64,000 nucleotides of DNA from Streptomonospora nanhaiensis (GCF_013410565.1 NZ_JACCFO010000001.1:310001-374000); one strand, 5' to 3'; shown: positions 1-12,676, counted from the first letter of the stretch. Numbers and translations: made by a program. The notes: a model not told the origin generated them from the letters alone.

Positions 1-780
1 GGGCAGGTCGGCGGCGTCCTTGGCCTCCTCCAGGCTGCGCACGTAGCCGGCGATGTCGTCGTCCTCGGAGGCGAGTTCGTCCACCCCGCGCTCCCAGGCC
101 CGCGCCTCCTCGGGGAGGTCGCCCATGGGCACCGTGGTGTCCAGGACGTCCTCGACCCGGCGCAGCAGGGCGAGGGTGCCCTTGGGGCACGGCGGCTGCG
201 CCACGTAGTGGGGCACCGCCGCCCACAGCGACACCGCCTCCAGCCCGGCGTTCTCGAACGCCTCGTGCAGCACGCCGAGAATCCCCGTGGGGCCGTCGTA
301 GGTGGTGGGCTCCAGGTGCAGCGCACCGCGCAGGGCGCCGGGCGAGGTGATACCGGTCACCGGCACCGGGCGGGTGTGCGGGGAGTCGGCCAGCAGGGCG
401 CCCACCAGCACGATCCGGCGCACCCCCAGCTCGCGCGCGATCGAGAGCAGGTCGCCCGCGAAGCCCCGCCAGCGCATGTTGGGCTCGGGGCCGCTGACCA
501 GCACGACGTCGTGCGGCGCGCCGTCGGGGCGGGCCACCGACACGCGGGTGGTGGGCCAGGCCAGCCCCCGGTGCTCGCCGTCGACCACGGTGGCACGCGG
601 CCGGGAGACCTGGAAGTCGTAGTAGTCGTCAGGCGCAAGCGCCAGCAGCTCGTCGGCGTCCCAGGCCGAGGCCAGGTGCTCGATGACCGCGCTCGCGGCC
701 TCACCGGCGTCGTTCCAGCCCTCGAACGCGGCAACCATGACAGGCTCGACGAGCTCGGGCGCGCTGTCGAGCTCGGCCAC
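1..780 (-). CDS. PAC2 family protein (3' end outside window)
   Basis: This is the N-terminal 260 residues of a PAC2-family protein, the fold of the eukaryotic proteasome assembly chaperones; the stop codon lies beyond the window edge. Family landmarks are AAFEGWNDAG at residues 17-26 and GPEPNMRWRGF around residue 102. The role of bacterial PAC2 proteins is poorly defined, and many actinobacteria carry one or more. I chose the GTG at 780 because GGAGG lies 6-7 nt upstream. An in-frame ATG at 795 exists, but the Shine-Dalgarno sequence would then be inside the gene. The gene is divergent from metH across a 342-nt gap that holds an inverted repeat. Family assignment is confident, function is not. 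Confidence 0.85.
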   Translation of the reverse strand, partial: MAELDSAPELVEPVMVAAFEGWNDAGEAASAVIEHLASAWDADELLALAPDDYYDFQVSRPRATVVDGEHRGLAWPTTRVSVARPDGAPHDVVLVSGPEPNMRWRGFAGDLLSIARELGVRRIVLVGALLADSPHTRPVPVTGITSPGALRGALHLEPTTYDGPTGILGVLHEAFENAGLEAVSLWAAVPHYVAQPPCPKGTLALLRRVEDVLDTTVPMGDLPEEARAWERGVDELASEDDDIAGYVRSLEEAKDAADLP

Positions 781-961
781 TGACCGCCTCCTCATCTTCG
801 CCGGGCCACCTGGTCCGGTCTGGTGTCGTCGGCCGATCGCGCACGGGTCCGCGCGCCATCCAGCCCTACCACGTCGGGCGGTGGTGGCAACAGCCACCGG
901 GCCGCCGCCCCGCGCCGCACCTGACACAGGGCCATCACCACCCTATGACCACGGCGCCTCA

Positions 962-994
962 GGGCATAACCGTTAGACCGCCCGCGTTATGCCC
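962..994. promoter_or_regulatory. Perfect 9-bp inverted repeat in the PAC2/metH gap
   Basis: GGGCATAAC at 962-970 is exactly mirrored by GTTATGCCC at 986-994, with 15 nt between. It lies 129 nt before the metH ATG, in the 342-nt gap (781-1122) shared by the two divergent promoters. It could be a repressor operator or an RNA hairpin in the metH leader. I recognise neither a B12 box nor a confident SAM riboswitch, and the rest of the gap shows nothing else I can name. Confidence 0.4.
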
Positions 995-1122
995 GCCGAG
1001 GGCAACCCCCGCCGGCCGCCGCGGTGCACACCACCGCCTGACCAGCCGCCCCGCCACGCCGATCGGCGCCGGGCACCCCCGAACCCGGCGGGGCCGCCGC
1101 ACCGACACTAAGGTTGAACGCT

Positions 1123-4586
<3,464 letters not shown>

Positions 4587-4590
<4 letters not shown>

Positions 4591-5261
4591 CCCGTACCGG
4601 ATCGCCCCTGCAGGCTGTCCTCTTCGACATGGACGGCACCCTGATCGACAGCGAGAGCCTGTGGGGGCGGGCCGAGTCCGCCACGGTCGCGGCGCTGGGC
4701 GGTGAGTGGACCCACGAGGACCACCGCCGCAACATCGGCGGCGCCTCCGCCCAGGTGGCGCGCTACATCCTGGACCTCACCGGCGCCGACGCCCCGCCCG
4801 AGGAGGTCGCCGCGCGCATGCAGGCCGAGTTCGCCCGCGCGCTGGACGACGGCGCCCCCCTGCGGCCCGGCGCCAAGGAGCTGGTGGCCCTGGTGGCGGA
4901 GTCCGGGCTGCCCAGCGCCCTGGTCACCTCCACCCGCCGTGCGCTGGTCGAGCGCGCCATCGGCGCCATCGGCCTGGACAGCTTCGACCTCTCGGTGGCC
5001 GGCGACGAGGTCGAGGCCAACAAGCCCGACCCCGCCCCCTACCTCACGGCGGCCCGGCTGCTGGGCGTGGACCCCGCGGCGTGCGTGGCGTTCGAGGACT
5101 CCGCCGTGGGCGTCGCCTCGGCGATGGCGGCGGGCTGCGTGACGGTGGCAGTGCCCGACCAGGTCGAACTCCCTCCCGCGCCCGGGCTCGTCGTGCGCGA
5201 CTCCCTGGCGGGGATCGACCTGGCCTGGCTCGAATCGCTTGTCTCCGCGAAATCAATTTGA
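4587..5261 (+). CDS. HAD-superfamily phosphatase (subfamily IA, beta-phosphoglucomutase-like)
   Basis: This 224-residue haloacid-dehalogenase-fold hydrolase starts with the ATG inside the metH stop (ATGA overlap), so it is probably translated by coupling. Motif I is DMDGT with the nucleophile Asp14 and acid/base Asp16. Motif II is the Ser/Thr of VTSTRR, motif III the Lys of NKPDP, and motif IV the Asp residues of FEDSAVG. The cap is the alpha-helical C1 type between motifs I and II. Such proteins dephosphorylate sugar phosphates, nucleotides or damaged metabolites, and the substrate cannot be read from sequence. The link with metH may be simple operon hitch-hiking. Confidence 0.88.
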
Positions 5262-5672
5262 TCATGCGCCGTTGATCCGGTAGAAACACGGCGGCGCGGA
5301 AAACGCCTGACCGGCGGTTCTTCCGCTTTCCCGGGTTTGGCGTGCGCGTGGTCTGGGGTCCTTTGCCGCCCTCTGGCGCAGAATGCCCAATTCGTGGCCC
5401 CCGGGAATTCGGGGAAAATTGATAATGGTGCGGAAAGTGCGGCTGCTGTGAATATGTCATTCGCATAGGAATGCCGTCACAATTCGGCGACAACGCCAAC
5501 GGTGCGCTATTCGGCGATCACGTGGGGCGTAAATTTGCGCTGTGTCCCGTGTGGCGACACGACCGCCGTGCCGTCCGGTCCGGGCACCAGGCCCCCGCGC
5601 CGGCACCGGGGCCGTGCGCCGACATGACCGCCGTGCCCTTCGACCCGGGCCGCGCCGCCCGCAGGGGGTCCC
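5262..5672 (+). promoter_or_regulatory. Intergenic region ahead of ABC operon 1
   Basis: This 411-nt gap contains no credible gene. It is clearly less GC-rich than its surroundings at 5395-5530, with a GATAAT hexamer near 5421 that could serve as a -10 box, although no good -35 element sits at the right distance. The promoter of the first oligopeptide operon presumably lies here. I see no clean terminator for the HAD gene and no homology to the leader of operon 2. Confidence 0.35.
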
Positions 5673-6674
5673 ATGACCGCGCCGCTGGACGTCCCCGACC
5701 CCGCACACCCCTCCGGCCCCGCCGGGGCCGACCCCGCCGCGCCGGCGCCGGCCGCCGCGCGCACCCGCTCCCTGAGCCGCATCGCCTGGGGCCGGCTGCG
5801 CCGCGACAAGGTGGCCATGGCCGGGGGAGCGGTGGTGGTGCTGGTCATCGCCGTGGCGGTGTTCGCCCCGCTGATCGTGCGGTTCGTCGGCACCCCGCCC
5901 AACCAGTTCAACTCCGACCTCATCGACCCGGTCCTGGGCACCGCCAACACCCCCTGGGGCGGGATCAGCGCCGAACACCCCTTCGGCGTCGAGCCCGTCA
6001 ACGGCCGCGACCTGTTCAGCCGGGTCGTCTACGGGGCCCGGATCTCCATTCTCATCGGCTTTCTGGCGACCCTGGTGTCGGTGGTCATCGGCACCGTGAT
6101 GGGCATCGTCGCCGGCTACTTCGGCGGCTGGGTCGACGCCGTCATCAGCCGGCTGATGGACATCTTCCTGGCGTTCCCGCTGCTGCTGTTCGCCATGGCC
6201 CTGGCCGGGGTGATCCCCGACGCCGCGTTCGGGCTGCAGGGCAACTCGCTGCGCGTGGCGATCCTGGTGTTCGTGATCGGATTCTTCAACTGGCCCTATA
6301 TCGGCCGGATCATCCGCGGCCAGACACTCGGCCTGCGTGAACGCGAATTCGTCGAGGCCGCGCGCAGCCTCGGCGTATCCAACGCCTACATCCTGTTCCG
6401 GGAACTGCTGCCCAACCTGGTGGCGCCCATTCTGGTGTACTCCACCCTGCTTATTCCGGTGAACATCCTGTTCGAGGCCGCGCTGTCGTTCCTGGGTGTG
6501 GGAATCAACCCGCCCACCGCCGCCTGGGGGCAGATGCTGTCCTCGGCCGTGCAGTTCTACAGTGTGGCCCCCAATTTCATGCTCGCCCCGGGTCTGGCGA
6601 TCTTCGTCACCGTCCTGGCGTTCAACCTCTTCGGCGACGGCCTGCGCGACGCGTTCGATCCCCGCACCCACTGA
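5673..6674 (+). CDS. Oligopeptide ABC transporter permease (DppC/OppC type), copy 1
   Basis: This is a 333-residue inner-membrane permease of an importer for peptides or similar solutes. An N-terminal cytoplasmic segment precedes TM1 (about residues 50-72), as in the OppC_N domain. Five further helices follow, and the EAA-type loop that contacts the ATPase is around REREFVEAARSLG (residues 224-236). The start ATG has an AGGGGG ribosome site 5 nt upstream. It heads a C-lipoprotein-B-ATPase operon and is about 80% identical by eye to the permease at 12677, including the MTAPLDVP opening, so the two are duplicates. Transported substrate unknown. Confidence 0.93.
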   Translation: MTAPLDVPDPAHPSGPAGADPAAPAPAAARTRSLSRIAWGRLRRDKVAMAGGAVVVLVIAVAVFAPLIVRFVGTPPNQFNSDLIDPVLGTANTPWGGISAEHPFGVEPVNGRDLFSRVVYGARISILIGFLATLVSVVIGTVMGIVAGYFGGWVDAVISRLMDIFLAFPLLLFAMALAGVIPDAAFGLQGNSLRVAILVFVIGFFNWPYIGRIIRGQTLGLREREFVEAARSLGVSNAYILFRELLPNLVAPILVYSTLLIPVNILFEAALSFLGVGINPPTAAWGQMLSSAVQFYSVAPNFMLAPGLAIFVTVLAFNLFGDGLRDAFDPRTH

Positions 6675-6787
6675 CGGCCGCGTCCGGCCCGCACCCCACC
6701 CCGCACCCCGCACCACCAAGGGCGAGGACCCCGCCGCCCGATCCCCCTCCGGGGACACCCCCCGGACGAACGAGAAAGGCCCCCACC

Positions 6788-8551
6788 ATGACAGAGCCAG
6801 GGAGAAGCCGCCTCAAAGGCGCCGCGGCCGCCGGCGCCGCCGCCGTGCTCCTGCTCTCGGCGTGCTCCGGCGGCGGAGGCGACGACGACGGCGCAGGCGG
6901 AGAGGCCGCCCGCGACATGGGCGTGGAGGAGATCGTCCGGCCCAGCGACGAGCAGGGCGGCACGCTGCGCTTCGCCCACTCCGACGAGTTCGACTCCGTC
7001 GACCCCGGCGACACCTACTACGCCGCCTCCCTCAACTTCTCCCGGTTCTACGCGCGCACCCTGGTGACCTACGCCCAGGCCCCCGGCGAGGCCGGCCAGG
7101 AACTCGTGCCCGACCTCGCCGAGGACCTCGGGCAGGTCAGCGAGGACGGCCTGACCTGGACCTACACCCTCAAGGAGGGGCTGCGGTTCGAGGACGGCAC
7201 CCCGATCACCTCCGAGGACGTCAAGTACGCCGTCGCGCGCAGCAACTACGCCCTGGACGTGCTCTCCAAAGGCCCCAAGTACTTCAACCAGTACCTGGAC
7301 GCCGGCGACTACGCCGGCCCCTACGAGGACGACAACCTCGACAACTTCGAGGGCATCACCACCCCCGACGACCGCACCATCGAGTTCCACCTCAAGGAGC
7401 CGTTCGCGGAGTTCGACTACCTGGCCGCCATGCCGCAGACCGCGCCCGTCCCCGCCGACGCCGACACCGGCGACCAGTACTTCACCCAGGTGGTGTCCTC
7501 GGGCCCCTACCGCTGGGAGGACGGCTACACCGCCGGCCAGGGCGGCAGCCTGGTGCGCAACGAGGAGTACGACCCCGACACCGACCCGCTCACGCGCAAC
7601 CGCCCCGACCGCATCGAGTTCCAGGTCAAGCAGGAGGCCAACGACCTCGACCAGCGGCTGCTGTCGGGCGAGGTGCACGTGGACGCGGCCGGCGCCGGTG
7701 TGCAGACCGCCGCGCGCGCCACGATCCTGCAGAACGAGCAGCACCTGGCCAACTCCGACAACCCGCTTACCGCCTTCACCCGCTACTTCGTGATCTCCCC
7801 GTCGGTGGAGCCCTTCGACGACAAGGCGTGCCGCGAGGCGATCATGTACGCCGCCGACAAGGTGGCCATCCAGACCGGCTACGGCGGCCCCACCGCCGGC
7901 GAGATCGCCACCAGCCTGTACCCGCCCACCGTGCCCGGCTACGAGCAGATCGACCCCTACGGCACCCCCGACCACGAGGGCGACCCCGACCTGGTGCGGC
8001 AGAAGCTGGAGGAGTGCGGGCACCCCGACGGCTTCTCCACCAACATCTCGGTGCGCTCCGACCGCGACTACGAGGTGGCCGCCGGCGAGGCGCTGCAGCA
8101 GACGCTGCGCGAGTACGGCATCGAGACCGAGATCAAGGGCTACCCGGCCGGCAGCTACACCAGCGAGCAGGCGGGCTCGCCCGACTTCGTGGCCGAGGAG
8201 GAGCTGGGCATCATGATCTACGCCTGGGGCCCCGACTGGAACAGCGGATTCGGGTTCTTCTCCCAGATCCTGCACGGCGACGCGATCGCCGAGTCGGGCA
8301 ACTCCAACCTCGCCGAGCTGGACGAACCGGAGATCAACAGCCTCATCGACGAGGCGATCCGCACCGAGGACGCCGCCGCGCGCGAGGAGATCTACCGCGA
8401 GGTGGACCGGCTCGCCATGGAGACCGCCACGATGCTGCCCACCGTCACCATCAAGGCGCTGCTCTACCGGCCCGAGAGCCTGACCAACGTCTACGTCACC
8501 CCCGCCTGGGACATGTACGACTACTCCGCCCTCGGGGTGGCCCAGGAGTAG
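6788..8551 (+). CDS. Family 5 extracellular solute-binding lipoprotein, copy 1
   Basis: This 587-residue lipoprotein is the binding component of the first peptide-type ABC importer. A basic N-terminus, a short Ala/Val/Leu core and the lipobox LSAC (lipidated Cys26) make up the signal, followed by a Gly/Asp linker. The mature part has SBP_bac_5 landmarks: GGTLRFAHSDEFDSVDPGDTY near residue 60, an EGLRFEDGTPITSEDVKYA segment that is the family signature, and the usual GPY motif. A GAGAAAGG ribosome site lies upstream. It closely resembles the protein at 13752, but the ligand-contact regions differ enough that the two may bind different peptides. Confidence 0.93.
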   Translation: MTEPGRSRLKGAAAAGAAAVLLLSACSGGGGDDDGAGGEAARDMGVEEIVRPSDEQGGTLRFAHSDEFDSVDPGDTYYAASLNFSRFYARTLVTYAQAPGEAGQELVPDLAEDLGQVSEDGLTWTYTLKEGLRFEDGTPITSEDVKYAVARSNYALDVLSKGPKYFNQYLDAGDYAGPYEDDNLDNFEGITTPDDRTIEFHLKEPFAEFDYLAAMPQTAPVPADADTGDQYFTQVVSSGPYRWEDGYTAGQGGSLVRNEEYDPDTDPLTRNRPDRIEFQVKQEANDLDQRLLSGEVHVDAAGAGVQTAARATILQNEQHLANSDNPLTAFTRYFVISPSVEPFDDKACREAIMYAADKVAIQTGYGGPTAGEIATSLYPPTVPGYEQIDPYGTPDHEGDPDLVRQKLEECGHPDGFSTNISVRSDRDYEVAAGEALQQTLREYGIETEIKGYPAGSYTSEQAGSPDFVAEEELGIMIYAWGPDWNSGFGFFSQILHGDAIAESGNSNLAELDEPEINSLIDEAIRTEDAAAREEIYREVDRLAMETATMLPTVTIKALLYRPESLTNVYVTPAWDMYDYSALGVAQE

Positions 8552-8645
8552 CCGCTCGGGGCGCGGGCGCACCCCGCCCGCGCCCCGCCGCCGCATCCCC
8601 CGCCCCCGCCCCATGAAGGCAGGTGAAGGCTCCGGCCGTCGCGAC

Positions 8646-9668
8646 GTGCTGAACTACATCATCCGGCGCATCATCGCCGGCGCGGGACTGCTCCTGGTGG
8701 TCAGCCTGGTCGTCTTCGCGATCTTCTTCCTGGTCCCGCGGCTGGCCGGCGCCACGCCCGACTCCCTGGCCACCCGCTACGTGGGCCGCGCGCCCACCCC
8801 CGAGGCGGTCGCCGCCGTGCGCGACCGGCTCAACCTGGACGATCCGATCATCGTGCAGTACGGGCGGTTCGTCCGCGGCCTGTTCGTCGGCTACGACTAC
8901 GACAGCGGCACCGACGTCATCCACTGCGACGCCCCCTGCTTCGGCTACTCCTTCGTCACCAACAGCGAGATCTGGCCCCAGCTGCTGGACCGGCTGCCGG
9001 TGACCGCCTCGCTGGCGGTCGGCGCGGCCGTGATCTGGCTGGTGGCGGGGGTGGCGGTGGGTGTGCTGTCGGCGCTGCGCCGGGGCTCGCTGCTGGACCG
9101 GGCCGCCATGATGACCGCGCTGGCCGGGGTGTCCCTGCCGATCTTCTTCACCGGCCTGGTGTCGCTGGCGCTGTTCGCCTACTACCTGCCGATCTTCCCG
9201 CCGGGCGGCAGCTACACGCCCTTCACGGAGAACCCGCTGGCCTGGGCGCACGGACTGGTGCTGCCCTGGGTGACCCTGGCGTTCCTCTACGCGGCGATGT
9301 ACGCGCGGCTCACGCGCGCCGGGATGCTCGACACCATGGGCGAGGACTTCATCCGCACCGCCCGCGCCAAGGGGCTGCCCGAGCGCACCGTGGTGGCCAA
9401 GCACGGGCTGCGGGCCGCCATCACGCCCATCATCACGATCTTCGGCCTGGACTTCGGGCTGATGCTGGGCGGCGCGGTGCTGACCGAGAGCACGTTCTCG
9501 CTGCCGGGGCTGGGCAAGTTCGCCGTGGACGCCATCCGCGGCAACGACCTGCCCGCCGTCCTGGGCGTCACCCTGCTCACCGCGTTCTTCGTGGTCATCG
9601 CCAACCTGGTGGTGGACCTGCTCTACGCCTGGGCCGACCCCCGGGTGCGAACCGGAGGCCGAGCATGA
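8646..9668 (+). CDS. Oligopeptide ABC transporter permease (DppB/OppB type), copy 1
   Basis: This second inner-membrane permease of importer 1 has about 340 residues. TM1 starts at once (NYIIRRIIAGAGLLL), and a large external loop contains the cysteine pair in HCDAPCFGY, conserved in the copy at 15644. The EAA loop is GEDFIRTARAKGLPE. I chose GTG 8646 because it aligns with the start of copy 2. An in-frame ATG at 8613 would add 11 residues, but in copy 2 that stretch contains a stop codon. Both copies share the untranslated segment GGCAGGTGAAGGCTCCGGCC. The gene overlaps the ATPase gene by 4 nt (ATGA). Confidence 0.9.
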   Translation: MLNYIIRRIIAGAGLLLVVSLVVFAIFFLVPRLAGATPDSLATRYVGRAPTPEAVAAVRDRLNLDDPIIVQYGRFVRGLFVGYDYDSGTDVIHCDAPCFGYSFVTNSEIWPQLLDRLPVTASLAVGAAVIWLVAGVAVGVLSALRRGSLLDRAAMMTALAGVSLPIFFTGLVSLALFAYYLPIFPPGGSYTPFTENPLAWAHGLVLPWVTLAFLYAAMYARLTRAGMLDTMGEDFIRTARAKGLPERTVVAKHGLRAAITPIITIFGLDFGLMLGGAVLTESTFSLPGLGKFAVDAIRGNDLPAVLGVTLLTAFFVVIANLVVDLLYAWADPRVRTGGRA

Positions 9669-11494
9669 GCGGTGCGACCGAGCGGCCCGTGGTGGCCGTG
9701 CGCGACCTGCGCATCGTGTTCCCCACCCTCGACGGCGAGGTCACGGCCGTGGACGGGATCTCCTTCGAGGTCCCGGCCGGGGGCGCGCTGGGGATCGTGG
9801 GGGAGTCCGGCTCCGGCAAGAGCGCGGCGGCCCTGGCGCTGCTGGGCCTGCACCGGGGCAGCCGGGCGCGGGTCAGCGGGGAGGTGGAGGTCGCCGGCGT
9901 GCCGGTGACCACGGCCACCGACCGGCGGCTGCGCGCGATGCGCGGCAACGACATCGCGATGGTGTTCCAGGACCCGATGTCGTCGCTGCACCCCCAGTAC
10001 ACGATCGGCAACCAGCTGGTGGAGGCCTACCGCGTCCACCGGCCCAACGCCTCCTCCGCCGAGGCGCGCGCCCGCGCTGTGGAGTCGCTGGAGCGGGTGG
10101 GCATCCCCAACCCCGCCCGGCGGGTGAACTCCTTCCCGCACGAGTTCAGCGGCGGCATGCGCCAGCGGGCGCTGATCGCGATGGGGCTGATGTGCGACCC
10201 CAAGGTGCTGCTGGCCGACGAGCCCACCACCGCGCTGGACGTGACGGTGCAGGCGCAGATCCTGGACCTGCTGGACGATCTGCGGCGCGACCTGGGGATG
10301 TCGCTGATCCTGGTCAGCCACGACCTGGCCGTGGTCGCCGGCTCCGTGGACGACGTGCTGGTCATGCAGCACGGGAAGATCGTGGAGCGCGGCGACGTGC
10401 GCACCGTCCTCGCGGCGCCCCGGCACCCCTACACCCGCGCGCTGCTGGCCGCCGTGCCGCGCGTGGACGTCTCCCGCGCCCAGCGCCGGGCCCGGGTCCG
10501 CGCCGAGCGCGCCGGCGGCACCGCGCGCCCGGCGCGCGCCGGGGGAGCGGCCGGCCCCGGCGCGCCGCCCGCTGCGGTGCCCCCCGCTCCCGCGTCCGCC
10601 GCCGACCCGGCGGCCGACGCCGCGACCGCCTCGGGCGTGGAGGCGCCGCCGGACGCCCCGCTGCTGTCGGTGCGCAACGTGCGCATGCGGTTCACGGTGC
10701 GCGGCGGCCTGCTGGGCCGGGGCACCGACTTCTACGCGGTGGACGACGTGTCCTTCGACCTGCACCGGGGCGAGACCCTGGGCATCGTGGGGGAGTCGGG
10801 ATCGGGCAAGAGCACCCTGGCCCGCGTCATCCTGCGGCTGCTGCGCCCCACCGAGGGCAGCGTGGTCTTCCAGGGCCGCGACATCACGCGGCTGCCCGAG
10901 CGCCGCCTGCGCCCGCTGCGCCGCGACATGCAGATCGTGTTCCAGAACCCCTACTCCTCGCTGAACCCGCGCCGCCCCATCGGCGAGGCCATCGGCGCGG
11001 GCCTGCGCGTGCAGGACAGCGGGATCCCGCCCGCCGAGATCCGCCGCCGCGTGGGCGAACTCCTGGAGCGGGTGGGGTTGGAGCCGGGGCACTACAACCG
11101 GTTTCCGCACGCGTTCTCGGGGGGTCAGCGGCAGCGGATCGCGATCGCGCGGGCGCTGATCCTGCGGCCCAAGCTGGTGATCTGCGACGAGCCGGTGTCG
11201 GCGTTGGACGTGTCGACGCAGGACCAGGTGCTGCGGCTGCTGGACGAGCTGCAGGACGACTTCAACCTGACCTACATCTTCGTGGCGCACGACCTGGCGG
11301 TGGTCCGCCAGGTCAGCGACCGGGTGCTGGTGATGAAGGAGGGCGCGGTCGTGGAGTCCGGCGACGGCGACACCGTCTACACCGCCCCCACCCACCCCTA
11401 CACCCGCCGCCTGCTCGCCTCCGCGCCCGTGCTGGACCCCGACGAGGCCCGCCGCCTGCGCGCCGACCGCCACCGGCTGGCCCGCGGCGCGTGA
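9665..11494 (+). CDS. Fused double ATPase of peptide ABC importer (DppD-DppF), copy 1
   Basis: These 609 residues combine both nucleotide-binding subunits of a peptide importer in one chain. Domain 1 has Walker A GESGSGKS at 46-53, signature SGGMRQR and Walker B VLLADEP. An Ala/Pro-rich linker of roughly 70 residues leads to domain 2, with Walker A at 376-383, signature SGGQRQR and Walker B LVICDEP. Each domain also has the short C-terminal oligopeptide segment. It is translationally coupled to the permease by a 4-nt overlap. Two stretches, 9938-10404 and 11063-11325, are identical at DNA level to the copy at 16682. Confidence 0.94.
   Translation: MSGATERPVVAVRDLRIVFPTLDGEVTAVDGISFEVPAGGALGIVGESGSGKSAAALALLGLHRGSRARVSGEVEVAGVPVTTATDRRLRAMRGNDIAMVFQDPMSSLHPQYTIGNQLVEAYRVHRPNASSAEARARAVESLERVGIPNPARRVNSFPHEFSGGMRQRALIAMGLMCDPKVLLADEPTTALDVTVQAQILDLLDDLRRDLGMSLILVSHDLAVVAGSVDDVLVMQHGKIVERGDVRTVLAAPRHPYTRALLAAVPRVDVSRAQRRARVRAERAGGTARPARAGGAAGPGAPPAAVPPAPASAADPAADAATASGVEAPPDAPLLSVRNVRMRFTVRGGLLGRGTDFYAVDDVSFDLHRGETLGIVGESGSGKSTLARVILRLLRPTEGSVVFQGRDITRLPERRLRPLRRDMQIVFQNPYSSLNPRRPIGEAIGAGLRVQDSGIPPAEIRRRVGELLERVGLEPGHYNRFPHAFSGGQRQRIAIARALILRPKLVICDEPVSALDVSTQDQVLRLLDELQDDFNLTYIFVAHDLAVVRQVSDRVLVMKEGAVVESGDGDTVYTAPTHPYTRRLLASAPVLDPDEARRLRADRHRLARGA
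9938..10404 (+). repeat. 467-bp block identical to 17006-17472
   Basis: This part of ATPase domain 1 matches the second operon base for base at a constant offset of 7,068 nt, while flanking codons differ freely. It covers the Q-loop to the H-loop and beyond. The sharp edges point to gene conversion or a recent exchange between the two operons. Confidence 0.9.
11063..11325 (+). repeat. 263-bp block identical to 18065-18327
   Basis: This part of ATPase domain 2 matches the second copy exactly at an offset of 7,002 nt. It uses codons that are rare around it, such as TTG for Leu, CGG for Arg and TTT for Phe, so the shared tract looks compositionally distinct from both hosts. Confidence 0.88.
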
Positions 11495-11582
11495 GCGGTG
11501 TCCCGGGCCGGCCGGTGGCGCCCGGCATCCCTAGGGGACGCGCCGGATGTGCGGGGCGGCCCTTCGGTGCGAGACTGAGGAC

Positions 11583-12092
11583 ATGCAGGAACAGTTGCCG
11601 ATCGCGGGTCCGATGCTGGGAGCAGCCCTCACCCTGGTGGGACTGCTCGTGTCGTGGGTGGTGTGGCGGCGCAGGGGGGCCGCGGCCGGGCTGCGCGGGA
11701 TCGCCTGGTCGCTGCTGCCGCTGGCGGCCGGCCTGATGGGGCTGATGACGATCGCGTGGCGGCTGGTCACCGACCTGATCGGCTTCTTCGCGTCCCTGGT
11801 CTTCAACCCCGTCGTGTGGGCGGGCGTGGCCGTGGCCGGCCTGGCGGTGGTGCTGTGGGTCGCCGGGGGCGTCATGCGCTCGCGCGGGGTGGGCGTGCGC
11901 GGCGGCGCCGCGCCGGCGGCCGAGAAGGGCCGGCCCGCCGCCGGCCTCACCGGCGGCGCGGGCGCTCCCGCCGGCCAGGGCGCGCCCGCGCCCAAGGGCC
12001 GCGCCAAGGGCGCCGGCGCGGGTGCCAAGGGCGGCGGCGACGCCGAACTCGACGAGATCGAGGCCCTGCTGCGCAAGCACGGGATCGAGTAG
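11583..12092 (+). CDS. Small membrane protein with two helices, unknown function
   Basis: I do not recognise this 169-residue protein. It has two or three hydrophobic segments (about residues 6-25, 41-67 and 76-97), then a low-complexity Gly/Ala/Lys tail ending in DAELDEIEALLRKHGIE. A short acidic-then-basic C-terminal helix of this sort resembles the SHOCT-like tails of actinobacterial membrane proteins. I chose the ATG at 11583 because upstream in-frame starts would add an unlikely leader. It lies between the two ABC operons and ends just before a strong terminator, so it may be transcribed with operon 1. The gene looks real from codon usage; its role is unknown. Confidence 0.65.
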   Translation: MQEQLPIAGPMLGAALTLVGLLVSWVVWRRRGAAAGLRGIAWSLLPLAAGLMGLMTIAWRLVTDLIGFFASLVFNPVVWAGVAVAGLAVVLWVAGGVMRSRGVGVRGGAAPAAEKGRPAAGLTGGAGAPAGQGAPAPKGRAKGAGAGAKGGGDAELDEIEALLRKHGIE

Positions 12093-12173
12093 CCGCACCC
12101 CGCCGCGCGGCCCCGGTTGAGGGCCCCGGCGGGCCGTCGGTGGCCGGCGGCGGCGCCGCGTGAGCGCCTCTCC

Positions 12174-12204
12174 AGCGCCCCCCTGAACAGGGCGGGCGCT
12201 TTTT
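12174..12204 (+). terminator. Intrinsic terminator between the two ABC operons
   Basis: AGCGCCC-CCCT pairs with AGGG-c-GGGCGCT, an 11-bp stem with one bulged C and a GAAC loop, followed directly by TTTTT. It is the best classical rho-independent terminator in the window and should stop readthrough from operon 1 and the small membrane gene. Confidence 0.85.
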
Positions 12205-12676
12205 ACTGTGTTATGCGTAGTTTGCACCTTTTTATCCGCTTATTATGTGTACGGGCTGCAACCGATCCAGGTCGGTCTGGGCGTGCCGCTGAACGCCGTC
12301 TTCCCATGTGGTGCACACTCTGTCGTGTCGTGAGTGCCCTGTGTCACGTGACGTTAGGTGACGGAATTATGGGGCGCGCGTCACGATTGGGATACATCAC
12401 CGTGAATTGGACGATCGGTGGGTTACTGCGGCGTACATTGATCGCCGTGCCGCGTTGGACGCGTGGTAACGGTGCATCTGTCCACCGTTCGCGGACGCGC
12501 ACGCCCGACTCCGCCCCTGCGGGCGGTGGGAGACCCTCCCGCCGCGCACCGGGGCGGTGGGAATCGGCGCGGAACACGGCCGCGCCACCGCCTGGGCGCC
12601 GGGGTCAACCCCTGGCGTCCCGACCGGAAGAGTGTGCCGCCGCACCGGGCGGGACGAGTGGGGGAGTAGTGGTGCC
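12205..12676 (+). promoter_or_regulatory. Promoter region of ABC operon 2
   Basis: This 472-nt gap has no convincing gene. It opens with an AT-rich stretch (12205-12250) and contains the perfect palindrome GTCACGTGAC at 12343-12352, followed by GTTAGGTGACG; both look like operator candidates. I cannot fix the -35 and -10 boxes. It shows no obvious similarity to the leader of operon 1, so the two copies are probably regulated differently. Confidence 0.4.

Noticed and set aside
970-1060. A SAM-IV-like riboswitch in the metH leader, suggested by GGCAACCCCC, CCGCGG and a TGACC end
   Set aside because: The matching 5' GGTCA arm needed for the outer stem is absent, and the short matches are expected in GC-rich DNA. 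No claim is made without an Rfam search.
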